64,000 nt of DNA. It comes from Pseudomonas viridiflava. GTDB lineage: Bacteria > Pseudomonadota > Gammaproteobacteria > Pseudomonadales > Pseudomonadaceae. Position 1 is the first letter of the stretch, and every line of letters begins with the position of its first letter. The translations under genes were made by a program, and so were the position numbers. Of this stretch, positions 31,477 through 39,051 are shown in pieces. Below the pieces are notes generated by a model. That model made no database searches, was not told the DNA's origin, and saw only the letters and a list, made by a program, of their open reading frames with translations. The stretch covers positions 434,001 through 498,000 of the forward strand of contig UVIF01000002.1 in assembly GCA_900596015.1 (NCBI GenBank), in the 5' to 3' direction.

Positions 31477-32178
31477 ATGCTGCAGTTCGAAAACGTTTCT
31501 ACCTTCTACGGCAAGATCCAGGCGCTGCACGGGGTCAATGTGGAGGTTCGCCAGGGCGAGATCGTCACCCTGATCGGGGCCAACGGCGCGGGCAAGTCGA
31601 CCCTGCTGATGACCCTGTGCGGCGCGCCGCGGGCGCACTCGGGCAGCATTCGCTACATGGGCGAAGAGCTGGTGGGCAAGGAGTCAGCGGAAATCATGCG
31701 CAAGAGCATTGCCGTGGTGCCCGAAGGCCGCCGGGTGTTCGCGCGCCTGACTGTCGAGGAAAACCTGGCCATGGGTGGGTTCTTCACTGAAAAGGGCGAT
31801 TTTCAGGAGCAGATGGACAAGGTCCTGGCCTTGTTTCCGCGGCTCAAGGAACGCTTCAATCAGCGCGGGGGCACCATGTCGGGCGGTGAGCAGCAGATGC
31901 TTGCCATCGGCCGCGCGCTGATGAGCAAACCCAAGCTGCTGTTGCTCGATGAACCCTCCCTGGGGCTGGCACCGATCATCATCCAGCAGATCTTCGACAT
32001 CATCGAGCAGTTGCGCCGTGATGGTGTGACCGTGTTCCTGGTCGAGCAGAACGCCAACCAGGCCCTGAAGATCGCCGACCGTGCCTACGTGCTGGAAAAC
32101 GGCCGGGTGGTCATGCAAGGCAGCGGCGAAACCCTGCTCACCGACCCCAAGGTGCGCGAAGCCTACCTGGGCGGTTGA
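31477..32178 (+). CDS. braG: Branched-chain amino acid ABC ATPase (LivF type)
   Basis: BraG is the second ATPase. The 233-residue protein has Walker A GANGAGKST at 34-42. The signature is MSGGEQQMLAIGRAL near 133-147 and Walker B is LLLDEPSLGLAP. Its C-terminus ends VREAYLGG, as usual in LivF. Its ATG follows the braF stop with no gap. A REP element and the 54-bp tandem array begin about 30 bases after its stop codon, so the 3' end of the operon transcript would run into a row of hairpins. Confidence 0.95.
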   Translation: MLQFENVSTFYGKIQALHGVNVEVRQGEIVTLIGANGAGKSTLLMTLCGAPRAHSGSIRYMGEELVGKESAEIMRKSIAVVPEGRRVFARLTVEENLAMGGFFTEKGDFQEQMDKVLALFPRLKERFNQRGGTMSGGEQQMLAIGRALMSKPKLLLLDEPSLGLAPIIIQQIFDIIEQLRRDGVTVFLVEQNANQALKIADRAYVLENGRVVMQGSGETLLTDPKVREAYLGG

Positions 32179-32207
32179 GCGGGCCGCAGGCATACCGCAG
32201 CGACCCT

Positions 32208-32232
32208 TTCGCGGGCAGAGCCCGCTCCCACA
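32208..32232 (-). repeat. Inverted REP copy heading the tandem array
   Basis: The stretch contains TTCGCGGGCAGAGCCCGCTC, the reverse complement of the core of each 54-bp unit, and ends in CCCACAC. It pairs with the first unit at 32244, so the array opens with a head-to-head REP doublet. Confidence 0.85.
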
Positions 32233-32243
32233 CACAACGACTT

Positions 32244-32837
32244 GTGGGAGCGGGCTCTGCCCGCGAAGAGGCCAGCACTCCCCACACACAATCACTTGTG
32301 GGAGCGGGCTCTGCCCGCGAAGGGGCCAGCACTGCCCACACACAATCACTTGTGGGAGCAGGCTCTGCCCGAGAAAAGGCCAGCACTGCCCACACCCAAT
32401 CACTTGTGGGAGCAGGCTCTGCCCGCGAAGAGGCCAGCACTGCCCACACACAATTACTTGTGGGAGCGGGCCCTGCCCGCGAAGAGGCCAGCACTGCCCA
32501 CACACAATTACCTGTGGGAGCGGGCCCTGCCCGCGAAGAGGCCAGCACTCCCCACACACAATCACTTGTGGGAGCAGGCTCTGCCCGCGAAAAGGCCAGC
32601 ACTGCCCACACACAATTACCCGTGGGAGCGGGCTCTGCCCGCGAAGAGGCCAGCACTGCCCACACACAATTACCCGTGGGAGCGTGCTCTGCCCGCGAAG
32701 GGGCCAGCACTGCCCACACACAATTACCTGTGGGAGCGGGCTCTGCCCGCGAAGAGGCCAGCACTGCCCACACACAATTACCCGTGGGAGCGGGCTCTGC
32801 CCGCGAAGGGGCCAGCACTGCCCACACACAATTCCCA
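32244..32837 (+). repeat. Tandem array of eleven exact-period 54-bp REP units
   Basis: Units begin at 32244, 32298, 32352, 32406, 32460, 32514, 32568, 32622, 32676, 32730 and 32784, every one exactly 54 bases long, head to tail. Each starts GTGGGAGCGGGCTCTGCCCG, with a 6-bp stem GCGGGC/GCCCGC and a three-base loop. Each then has a conserved linker containing GCCAGCACTGCCCACACACA. Units differ at a few sites only: GAGCAGG in units 3, 4 and 7, a CCT loop in 5 and 6, and a T in the stem of unit 9. Because 54 is divisible by three, frames stay open across it on both strands; these open frames are not genes. Confidence 0.97.
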
Positions 32838-32896
32838 TGCACACGTTTTTCACGGGCCCTGTGCTACCGTGCTCCTCATCGTTCAGGAGACCCACG

Positions 32897-33574
32897 ATGC
32901 ACCTGCCCCGCTCCCTCGCCATGCTCGCCCTGCTGCCACTGCTCGCCAGCTGCCAGTCCATCTTCAACCGCGCTGCGGATACCCCTTCCACTGCAGGCTT
33001 GACCCGCATGCAAGGTGCTCTGCAAGGCGACAACGGCCGGCTGTTCTTCCAACCCTGTGGTGACCCGCGCCGCTATGCGGTAACCGACAGCAACGGCACT
33101 GGCGTACTGCAGGAGGCCTCGCAACTGGCCGGCAATCGCCCTGTGGTGTATGCCGACCTGCGCGGACGTTTCGACGCCAGCACCAACGGCAGCACCGATG
33201 GCCAACTGCGCCTGCAGCAGCTGTATCGACTCGATCGCTCGCTGGCCGCCTGCAAGGACCCGGACTTCAAACTGTCCAGCCTGAGCGCTGGTGGCGAGTC
33301 CCCGCGCTGGCAGGTCAGGGTGACTGGCCAGGGCATGATCGTGGATCGCGAAGGTCAGGCTCCCCTGGCCCTGCCCTATGTCGAGGAACAGGTCGGCGGT
33401 GGCCGCTTCAACCTGTCCACCGAGGCAAACGGCCAGCGCATCGAGCTGTGGGTGGCACCGCAACGCTGCGTCGATACGCGCAACCAAGGCGTGCAGTTCC
33501 TCGCCGCCGAACTGCGCGTGAACGGCGAGGTGCAGCGCGGCTGCGCGACCTTCGGCGGCGCACGCAACCAGTAA
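32897..33574 (+). CDS. Uncharacterised lipoprotein
   Basis: The 225-residue product begins MHLPRSLAMLALLPLLASCQS. The lipobox LASC puts the lipidated Cys at residue 19, with Gln at +2 favouring outer-membrane sorting. The body contains FFQPCGDPRRYAV, an internal CKDPDF and a C-terminal QRCVDT/RGCATF pair, so four body cysteines could form two disulfides. It is reminiscent of NlpE/COG3650-like small envelope proteins, but no family is assigned with confidence. The ATG at 32897 has CAGGAGA upstream and starts a clean signal peptide. Reading further upstream would only run into the REP array. Confidence 0.8.
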   Translation: MHLPRSLAMLALLPLLASCQSIFNRAADTPSTAGLTRMQGALQGDNGRLFFQPCGDPRRYAVTDSNGTGVLQEASQLAGNRPVVYADLRGRFDASTNGSTDGQLRLQQLYRLDRSLAACKDPDFKLSSLSAGGESPRWQVRVTGQGMIVDREGQAPLALPYVEEQVGGGRFNLSTEANGQRIELWVAPQRCVDTRNQGVQFLAAELRVNGEVQRGCATFGGARNQ

Positions 33575-33678
33575 GCTGCACCGTCCAGCGTTTTTTACCT
33601 GACGACGGGCAGCGCATCGCGTTTATAATGCCGGGTTCTGTTATGCCCCCGGGGCGCGCCCGGATTTTTGGACCTGTC

Positions 33679-35289
33679 ATGCTACGAATCACCGAACTCA
33701 AGTTGCCCCTGGACCATTCCGACGACGCCCTGCGCCCTGCCATCGTGCAGCGCCTGGGCATCGCCGACGCCGACCTGCTCGACTTCACCCTGTTCAAGCG
33801 CAGCTACGATGCGCGCAAGAAGAACAGCGAACTGCAGTTCATCTACACCGTCGATCTGCAAGTGCGCGACGAAGCCGGCGTGCTCGAGCGTTTTGCCGAT
33901 GACCACAACGTCAACGTCGCGCCAGATGTCAGCTACAAGGTGGTCGGGCACGCACCAGTGGACTATGCCCAGCGGCCTCTGGTCGTCGGCTTCGGACCTT
34001 GCGGGATCTTCGCCGCCCTGCTGCTGGCCCAGATGGGCTTCAAGCCCATAGTGCTCGAGCGTGGCAAGGAGGTGCGCCAACGCACCAAGGACACCTGGGG
34101 CCTGTGGCGCAAGAACGTGCTGAACGCCGAGTCCAACGTGCAATTCGGCGAGGGCGGCGCCGGCACCTTTTCCGATGGCAAGCTCTACAGCCAGATCAAG
34201 GACCCGCAGCACCATGGCCGCAAGGTCCTGCACGAGTTCGTCAAGGCTGGAGCGCCCGAGGAAATCCTCTACGTCAGCAAGCCGCACATCGGCACGTTCC
34301 GGCTGACCGGTATGGTCGAGAACATGCGCCAGCAGATCATCGCGCTGGGCGGCGAGATCCGTTTCGAGCAGAAAGTCACCGACCTGCTGGTCGATGGCGA
34401 GCGGTTGCAGGGTGTGGTTCTGGAAAGCGGCGAGCAGCTGCTCTCCAACCATGTGGTCATGGCCCTGGGACACAGCGCTCGGGATACCTTTCGCATGCTG
34501 CACGCGCGCAATGTGTTCATGGAAGCCAAGCCTTTCTCCATCGGTTTTCGCGTGGAGCACCCGCAGGGCATCATCGACCGCGCCCGGTTGGGTAAATACG
34601 CCGGTCACCCGAAGCTGGGTGCGGCTGACTACAAACTGGTCCACCACGCCAAGAATGGCCGCTCGGTGTACAGCTTCTGCATGTGCCCAGGCGGTACCGT
34701 GGTGGCGGCCACGTCCGAGCCGGGTCGCGTGGTCACCAACGGCATGAGCCAGTACTCGCGCAACGAGCGCAATGCCAACTCCGGCATCGTCGTCGGCATC
34801 ACCCCGGAACAGGATTATCCCGGCGGCCCGCTGGCCGGCATCGAACTGCAGGAACAGCTCGAGTCCACTGCCTACCTGCTGGGCGGCAGCAACTACCAGG
34901 CGCCGGCGCAATTGCTGGGTGATTTCGTTGCCGGCAAGCCGTCCACCGCGCTGGGCAGCGTCGAGCCTTCGTACAAGCCGGGGGTCACCTTGGGCGACCT
35001 CGCGCTATCGCTGCCGGCTTTTGCCATCGAAGCGATTCGCGAAGCCCTGCCAGCATTCGAACGCCAGATCAAAGGCTTCTCGATGCATGACGCCGTGCTG
35101 ACCGGCATCGAGACACGCACCTCCTCGCCCCTGCGCATTACTCGTGGCGCCGACTACCAGAGCCTGAACCTCAAGGGTCTGTTCCCGGCCGGTGAAGGCG
35201 CTGGCTATGCGGGCGGTATCCTTTCCGCCGGCGTGGACGGCGTACGCATCGCCGAAGCCGTGGCGCGGGATATTCTGGGTCTGCACTGA
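33679..35289 (+). CDS. FAD-dependent oxidoreductase, COG2509-like
   Basis: The 536-residue flavoprotein has an N-terminal ~90-residue alpha/beta domain beginning MLRITELKLPLDHSDDAL. A dinucleotide motif VVGFGPCGIFAALLLAQMG follows near residues 100-118. The conserved NVQFGEGGAGTFSDGKL block lies near 155-170. A glutathione-reductase-like FAD end reads LFPAGEGAGYAGGILSAGVD near 510-530. Homologues are widespread and annotated only as uncharacterised FAD-dependent dehydrogenases; the substrate is unknown. The ATG at 33679 is chosen because the family N-terminus starts here. A bidirectional terminator separates it from the convergent gene. Confidence 0.88.
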   Translation: MLRITELKLPLDHSDDALRPAIVQRLGIADADLLDFTLFKRSYDARKKNSELQFIYTVDLQVRDEAGVLERFADDHNVNVAPDVSYKVVGHAPVDYAQRPLVVGFGPCGIFAALLLAQMGFKPIVLERGKEVRQRTKDTWGLWRKNVLNAESNVQFGEGGAGTFSDGKLYSQIKDPQHHGRKVLHEFVKAGAPEEILYVSKPHIGTFRLTGMVENMRQQIIALGGEIRFEQKVTDLLVDGERLQGVVLESGEQLLSNHVVMALGHSARDTFRMLHARNVFMEAKPFSIGFRVEHPQGIIDRARLGKYAGHPKLGAADYKLVHHAKNGRSVYSFCMCPGGTVVAATSEPGRVVTNGMSQYSRNERNANSGIVVGITPEQDYPGGPLAGIELQEQLESTAYLLGGSNYQAPAQLLGDFVAGKPSTALGSVEPSYKPGVTLGDLALSLPAFAIEAIREALPAFERQIKGFSMHDAVLTGIETRTSSPLRITRGADYQSLNLKGLFPAGEGAGYAGGILSAGVDGVRIAEAVARDILGLH

Positions 35290-35353
35290 CCCATCGCCAC
35301 TGCGCATTGCCACTGCCTGGAAAACGCAAGGCCCTTACGCCCGAAGCGGGCAC

Positions 35354-35380
35354 AAAAAAACCGGCCCAGGCCGGTTTTTT
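35354..35380. terminator. Bidirectional intrinsic terminator
   Basis: AAAAAACCGGCC and GGCCGGTTTTTT pair around CA, giving a T run on both strands. It lies between two convergent genes and can end transcription from both sides. Confidence 0.93.
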
Positions 35381-35395
35381 CGTTGCCAGGTTGGC

Positions 35396-35860
35396 TTAGT
35401 GCGAAACGCGGCTGGTGCCGTCCACCGTCATGATGCGTACACGCTCGCCGACGCGGAACACTTCGTTCTCCTGCACGGCCTGAACGTAGGCACGCATGCT
35501 GCCGTCGTCCTCGCGCACGGTGATTTCCACGCCTTGGGTGCGGGTAAACCCTTCCTCGGTTGCCGAGCCCAGCAAACCGCCAGCCACGGCGCCGATCACG
35601 GCCGCGACGATACTGCCGCGGCCGCCACCGACTGCACTGCCGGCAACACCACCCACCACGGCACCCGCGCCACCACCGATCGGCGTCTTGGTGCCTTCGA
35701 TCTTGACCGGACGCAGCGACTCGATGGTGCCCATGCGCACGGTTTGCACACGGCGCGCCTCGTCGCGCGAGTAGGAGTCGCCCGACAGGTTGGAGGCACA
35801 TCCGCCCAGCAGCAGGGACATTGTGGTGAAGCAGGCAACTAGCAGAACTGACTTGCGCAT
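35396..35860 (-). CDS. Glycine-zipper 2TM-domain outer-membrane lipoprotein (SlyB/Pcp-like)
   Basis: The 154-residue lipoprotein has the lipobox LGGC with Cys at residue 21. Its central region, about residues 62-100, is a glycine zipper (GGGAGAVVGGVAGSAVGGG followed by AAVIGAVAGGLLGSATEEG), typical of Rick_17kDa/SlyB proteins. The C-terminal part is a small beta domain (TRTQGVEITVREDDG). The family sits in the outer membrane and is linked to envelope integrity. It is monocistronic and convergent with the flavoprotein gene. Confidence 0.9.
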   Translation of the reverse strand: MRKSVLLVACFTTMSLLLGGCASNLSGDSYSRDEARRVQTVRMGTIESLRPVKIEGTKTPIGGGAGAVVGGVAGSAVGGGRGSIVAAVIGAVAGGLLGSATEEGFTRTQGVEITVREDDGSMRAYVQAVQENEVFRVGERVRIMTVDGTSRVSH

Positions 35861-36025
35861 TTTGGCAGGACTCCATGGGACTTGTGTACATTAGACGCCG
35901 CAGGCCGACGGCTGTCACGACACGGTCTATAAAAATTTACGTCAGAGGGTGCAGACGCGGGCCTGGATGCTCGACCAGCCACTGAACGTCTGGACAACGG
36001 CCAGTGGCAAAAGGTCAAAGCAGGG

Positions 36026-36673
36026 TCAGGGAGCCAGACGTTCGCGAATCCACGAACCTGCATGCAGGCGATAGTTGAGGCGGTCGTGCAGACGACTGGG
36101 ACGCCCCTGCCAGAACTCGATGCGATCGGCCACCAAGCGATAACCGCCCCAGTGCGCAGGGCACTCGGGTTCGACACCGCTGAAGCGCTGCTCGGTTGCC
36201 TGTAGCAGCGCTTGCAATTCGCTGCGATCGGCGATGACCTGGCTCTGCGGCGAGGCCCAGGCACCCAGGCGGCTGCCAAGGGGACGGACCCGATAGTAGG
36301 CGTCGGACTCGGCCGCGCTGACCTTGCTCACCCGCCCTTCTATTCGCACTTGTCGCTCGAGGGTAGGCCAGAAGAAGGTCATGGCTGCAAACGGCCGATC
36401 CGCCAGCTGCTGGCCCTTGGCGCTGTCGTAGTTGCTGAAGAAGGTGAAACCCTGGTCATCCAGGCCCTTGAGCAGCAGTACGCGACAGTGTGGACGGCCT
36501 TCGGCGTCGACGGTGGCCAGCGTCATGGCATTGGCTTCCACCGGTGCCTGCTCGGTATCGACTGCCTGGCCGAACCATTGGCGAAACAGCGCGAAGGGCT
36601 CGGACGGTGCCTGCGCCTCGTCCAGCCCATCGCGGGTGTAGCTGCGGCGCATGTCGGCCAGTTCTTGCGTCAT
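36026..36673 (-). CDS. pdxH: Pyridoxamine 5'-phosphate oxidase
   Basis: PdxH is an FMN enzyme that oxidises pyridoxine/pyridoxamine 5'-phosphate to pyridoxal 5'-phosphate. The 215-residue protein shows the family's N-terminal segment [12 protein letters not shown] and FMN-binding stretches [21 protein letters not shown] and [16 protein letters not shown]. The C-terminal signature [24 protein letters not shown] holds the substrate arginine and histidine. It lies 16 bases after the preceding OmpA-domain gene on the same strand and may be co-transcribed with it. Confidence 0.96.
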   Translation of the reverse strand: MTQELADMRRSYTRDGLDEAQAPSEPFALFRQWFGQAVDTEQAPVEANAMTLATVDAEGRPHCRVLLLKGLDDQGFTFFSNYDSAKGQQLADRPFAAMTFFWPTLERQVRIEGRVSKVSAAESDAYYRVRPLGSRLGAWASPQSQVIADRSELQALLQATEQRFSGVEPECPAHWGGYRLVADRIEFWQGRPSRLHDRLNYRLHAGSWIRERLAP

Positions 36674-36689
36674 GGCAGCGATCCTTGCA

Positions 36690-37670
36690 TCAGTGCGCCT
36701 TGGCCTGGTCGTTGCTCACGGCTTTCTTGGCAACGGCCTTCTTGGCCTCGGTTTTCTTGGCAGCCGGGGTGGCTTTCTTGGCCACCGCTGGCTTGGCTGC
36801 GGTTTTCTTGGCGGCTGCAGCCTTGGCCGGCGCCTTGGCGGCAGGTTTGGCAACCGGTGCAGGCACGGCCTTGACGTCTTGGGTGGCAAGCATTTCAGCG
36901 GCGGTGAAGGTCGGCTGGTTGTACTTGGCCAGCAGGGCCAGCATGGTGTTCTGCGGGGTCAGGAGAATCTCCACGCGACGATTGAGCGAGCGACCTTCGA
37001 CACTGTCGTTGGCGGCACGCGGCATCACCGAACCCATGCCGCGCAGCATCAGGCGGTCACGCTGCAGACCGCTGAGGCGGAAGATCGAGGCGATCGACTG
37101 CGCACGCTCCTGGCTCAGTTTCTGGTTCAACGGCCCAGGGCCGCTGGTGTCGGCATGGCCCAGGACCAGCACGGCTGTCTTGTGATCGGCGTCGATGGCC
37201 TTGGCCACGCGGGTGATCGGGCCAAGGCTGACGGGCAGCAGCATCGAAGGCCGATCAGGGTTGAACGAGGAGTCGACCGGCGCGGTGATCACCAGCAGGT
37301 CTTCGCGGCGCTCGAGCTCGAACTTGCTGTCCTTGATGGCTTCGCGCAGCTTCGGCTCGTAGGCGTCGAGCCAGGCCTGGGTGACCTTTGGGTCGACCTT
37401 CGGCACTTCGGCAACCTTGGCCTGAGCCGGCGTGCTGCTGGCACCGAACGGCCACCACCAGCGGCTTTCGCTGTCGGACTTGGAATCGGCTTTCGCCACC
37501 TTGTCGGTGATGGCCTGCTCGACTTCCTTGTCAGCCGCCTTGCTGGCGACTGCGTCACGGCCAAATGGCCACCAGGCATGCCCGCCCTGGGCCGAGGAAT
37601 CCTGGGGAGTTTGAGCACAACCGGTAGCGGCCAGGCACAAGGCAAACGCGATGGATTTATTCGGTGACAT
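36690..37670 (-). CDS. OmpA-domain lipoprotein with Ala/Lys-rich C-terminal tail
   Basis: The 326-residue product begins [20 protein letters not shown] with a lipobox Cys at residue 18. A peptidoglycan-binding OmpA-like domain lies at about 130-235, with [21 protein letters not shown] and SLNRRVEI as hallmarks. Two WWPFG repeats occur in the N-terminal region (residues ~33 and ~68). The last ~70 residues are a low-complexity Ala/Lys/Pro tail (repeats of AKKA/PAKK) resembling histone H1 or AlgP-type tails, which is unusual for a cell-wall anchor. The ATG at 37670 was chosen because it begins the signal peptide. Confidence 0.85.
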   Translation of the reverse strand: MSPNKSIAFALCLAATGCAQTPQDSSAQGGHAWWPFGRDAVASKAADKEVEQAITDKVAKADSKSDSESRWWWPFGASSTPAQAKVAEVPKVDPKVTQAWLDAYEPKLREAIKDSKFELERREDLLVITAPVDSSFNPDRPSMLLPVSLGPITRVAKAIDADHKTAVLVLGHADTSGPGPLNQKLSQERAQSIASIFRLSGLQRDRLMLRGMGSVMPRAANDSVEGRSLNRRVEILLTPQNTMLALLAKYNQPTFTAAEMLATQDVKAVPAPVAKPAAKAPAKAAAAKKTAAKPAVAKKATPAAKKTEAKKAVAKKAVSNDQAKAH

Positions 37671-37794
37671 GGTGCATTCCACAAGGTGTTGGTAAATACA
37701 AACCGGTTTAACAAACCGGCCTAAATTATTGATTGATAGAGTAGAGCAGTCATAGGCCAATGGGCGACCGCTGGTCGATTTGTGATCAATCGCT

Positions 37795-38940
37795 TCAGAG
37801 GCAACTGCGTAGAACACGCACCAGGTGCTGTGCCCGCGGGTCCATCAGTATATAGGGGCCCAGTGTGTTCACGGCAAAACCAAAGGCAACATCATGTTCC
37901 GGATCGGCGAAGCCTACCGACCCCCCTGCCCCAGGATGACCGAAGGCGCCGGCCCCCAGGCCGAAGGTGGCGTTGGCCACCTGCGGCTGGTCGAGCATGC
38001 AGCCCAGTCCGAATCGTGTAGGCGTCATCAAGGTCTTGTCCATGCCCAGGCTGTGCTCGCGGGTAAGCTCGGCGAGCATTTCGGATTCGAGCAGGCTGCC
38101 ATCGAGCAAACCGGCGTAGAAACCAGCCAGGCTGCGGGCATTACCATGCCCGTTCGCTGCAGGCTGCTGCATGCGTCGCCACTCCGGCTTGTTGGTACTG
38201 GTCAGCACCGACGGCGGATTGGTGAAGGCACGCGTGGCCATGGCCGCGGGTTCGCGCATGGTCACCTGCAACAGACGCTGGGCCGCTTCGTCGCCGACAT
38301 TGCCCTTGCCGCGGGCAATATGCGCAACACGGTGGAATTCCTCATCCGCAAGCCCTACATGGAAATCCAGCCCCAGGGGTTTGGCCACCCGCGCCACGAT
38401 GGATTCGCCCGGCCCGCGGTTATCGACCCGCCGCAGCAGTTCGCCGACCAGCCAGCCGTAGGTAATGGCCGCATAGCCATGCCCGGTACCCGGTTGCCAC
38501 CACGGCGATTCCGCCTCCAGCGCGGCGGTCATCCGTGGCCAGTCGTAGAGCGCTTCGGGCGGCAGCATGTCGCGCAAGGCTGGCAGGCCGGCCTGATGGC
38601 AGAGCAGATGGCGCAAGGTGATCGACTGTTTGCCGGCGGCGGCGAATTCCGGCCAGTAGCGGGCCACCGGAGCGTCCAGCGCCAGCTTGCCCTCGGCCAC
38701 CAGCTGCAGAGCGGTCACGGCAGTGAAGGTCTTGGTGCAGGAGAACAGGTTGAGGATGGTGTCGCTGTGCCAGGCCTGGGCGCCATCCTTGTCGGCGGTA
38801 CCGGCCCAGAGGTCGACCACCGTTTCACCACCGACCTGAATGCACAGCGCGGCGCCGCGCTCCTGGGGGTTGTCGAACAATGCCGCGAACGCTTCACGCA
38901 CGGCCTCGAACTGCAACTCGAAGTGACCTTGTATCTGCAC
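37795..38940 (-). CDS. EstB-like serine hydrolase, class C beta-lactamase fold
   Basis: The 381-residue protein starts at a GTG (VQIQGHFELQFEAVREAF) with GGGAG upstream. It has the penicillin-binding-protein/beta-lactamase catalytic set: SxxK as FSCTK with Ser67 and Lys70, the tyrosine motif as GHGYAAI with Tyr156, and a C-terminal HPGAGGS in place of KTG. These features fit EstB-type esterases and other family VIII carboxylesterases. No signal peptide is visible, so it is probably cytoplasmic and not a true beta-lactamase. The substrate is unknown. It lies downstream of dinG on the same strand. Confidence 0.85.
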   Translation of the reverse strand: MQIQGHFELQFEAVREAFAALFDNPQERGAALCIQVGGETVVDLWAGTADKDGAQAWHSDTILNLFSCTKTFTAVTALQLVAEGKLALDAPVARYWPEFAAAGKQSITLRHLLCHQAGLPALRDMLPPEALYDWPRMTAALEAESPWWQPGTGHGYAAITYGWLVGELLRRVDNRGPGESIVARVAKPLGLDFHVGLADEEFHRVAHIARGKGNVGDEAAQRLLQVTMREPAAMATRAFTNPPSVLTSTNKPEWRRMQQPAANGHGNARSLAGFYAGLLDGSLLESEMLAELTREHSLGMDKTLMTPTRFGLGCMLDQPQVANATFGLGAGAFGHPGAGGSVGFADPEHDVAFGFAVNTLGPYILMDPRAQHLVRVLRSCL

Positions 38941-39051
38941 CCTGACTCCCAACGACCACGCCGCGAAAAATGAAGCGCATTGTTTCAGCGATTCGGCGCT
39001 TTGTGAACCGCCCTGCACTCGATAATCATTGCAGCGGGTGCGTACAGGCCG

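Noticed and set aside
32244..32837. CRISPR array
   Set aside because: Regular spacing is present, but the whole 54-base unit is conserved. There are no variable spacers and no cas genes.
32081..33574. Long frames on both strands through the tandem array, including a frame running from braG into the downstream lipoprotein
   Set aside because: The repeat unit is 54 bases, divisible by three, so a frame that is open in one unit stays open in all. The upstream part repeats an 18-residue peptide with no ribosome site. Real genes are braG and the lipoprotein starting at 32897.
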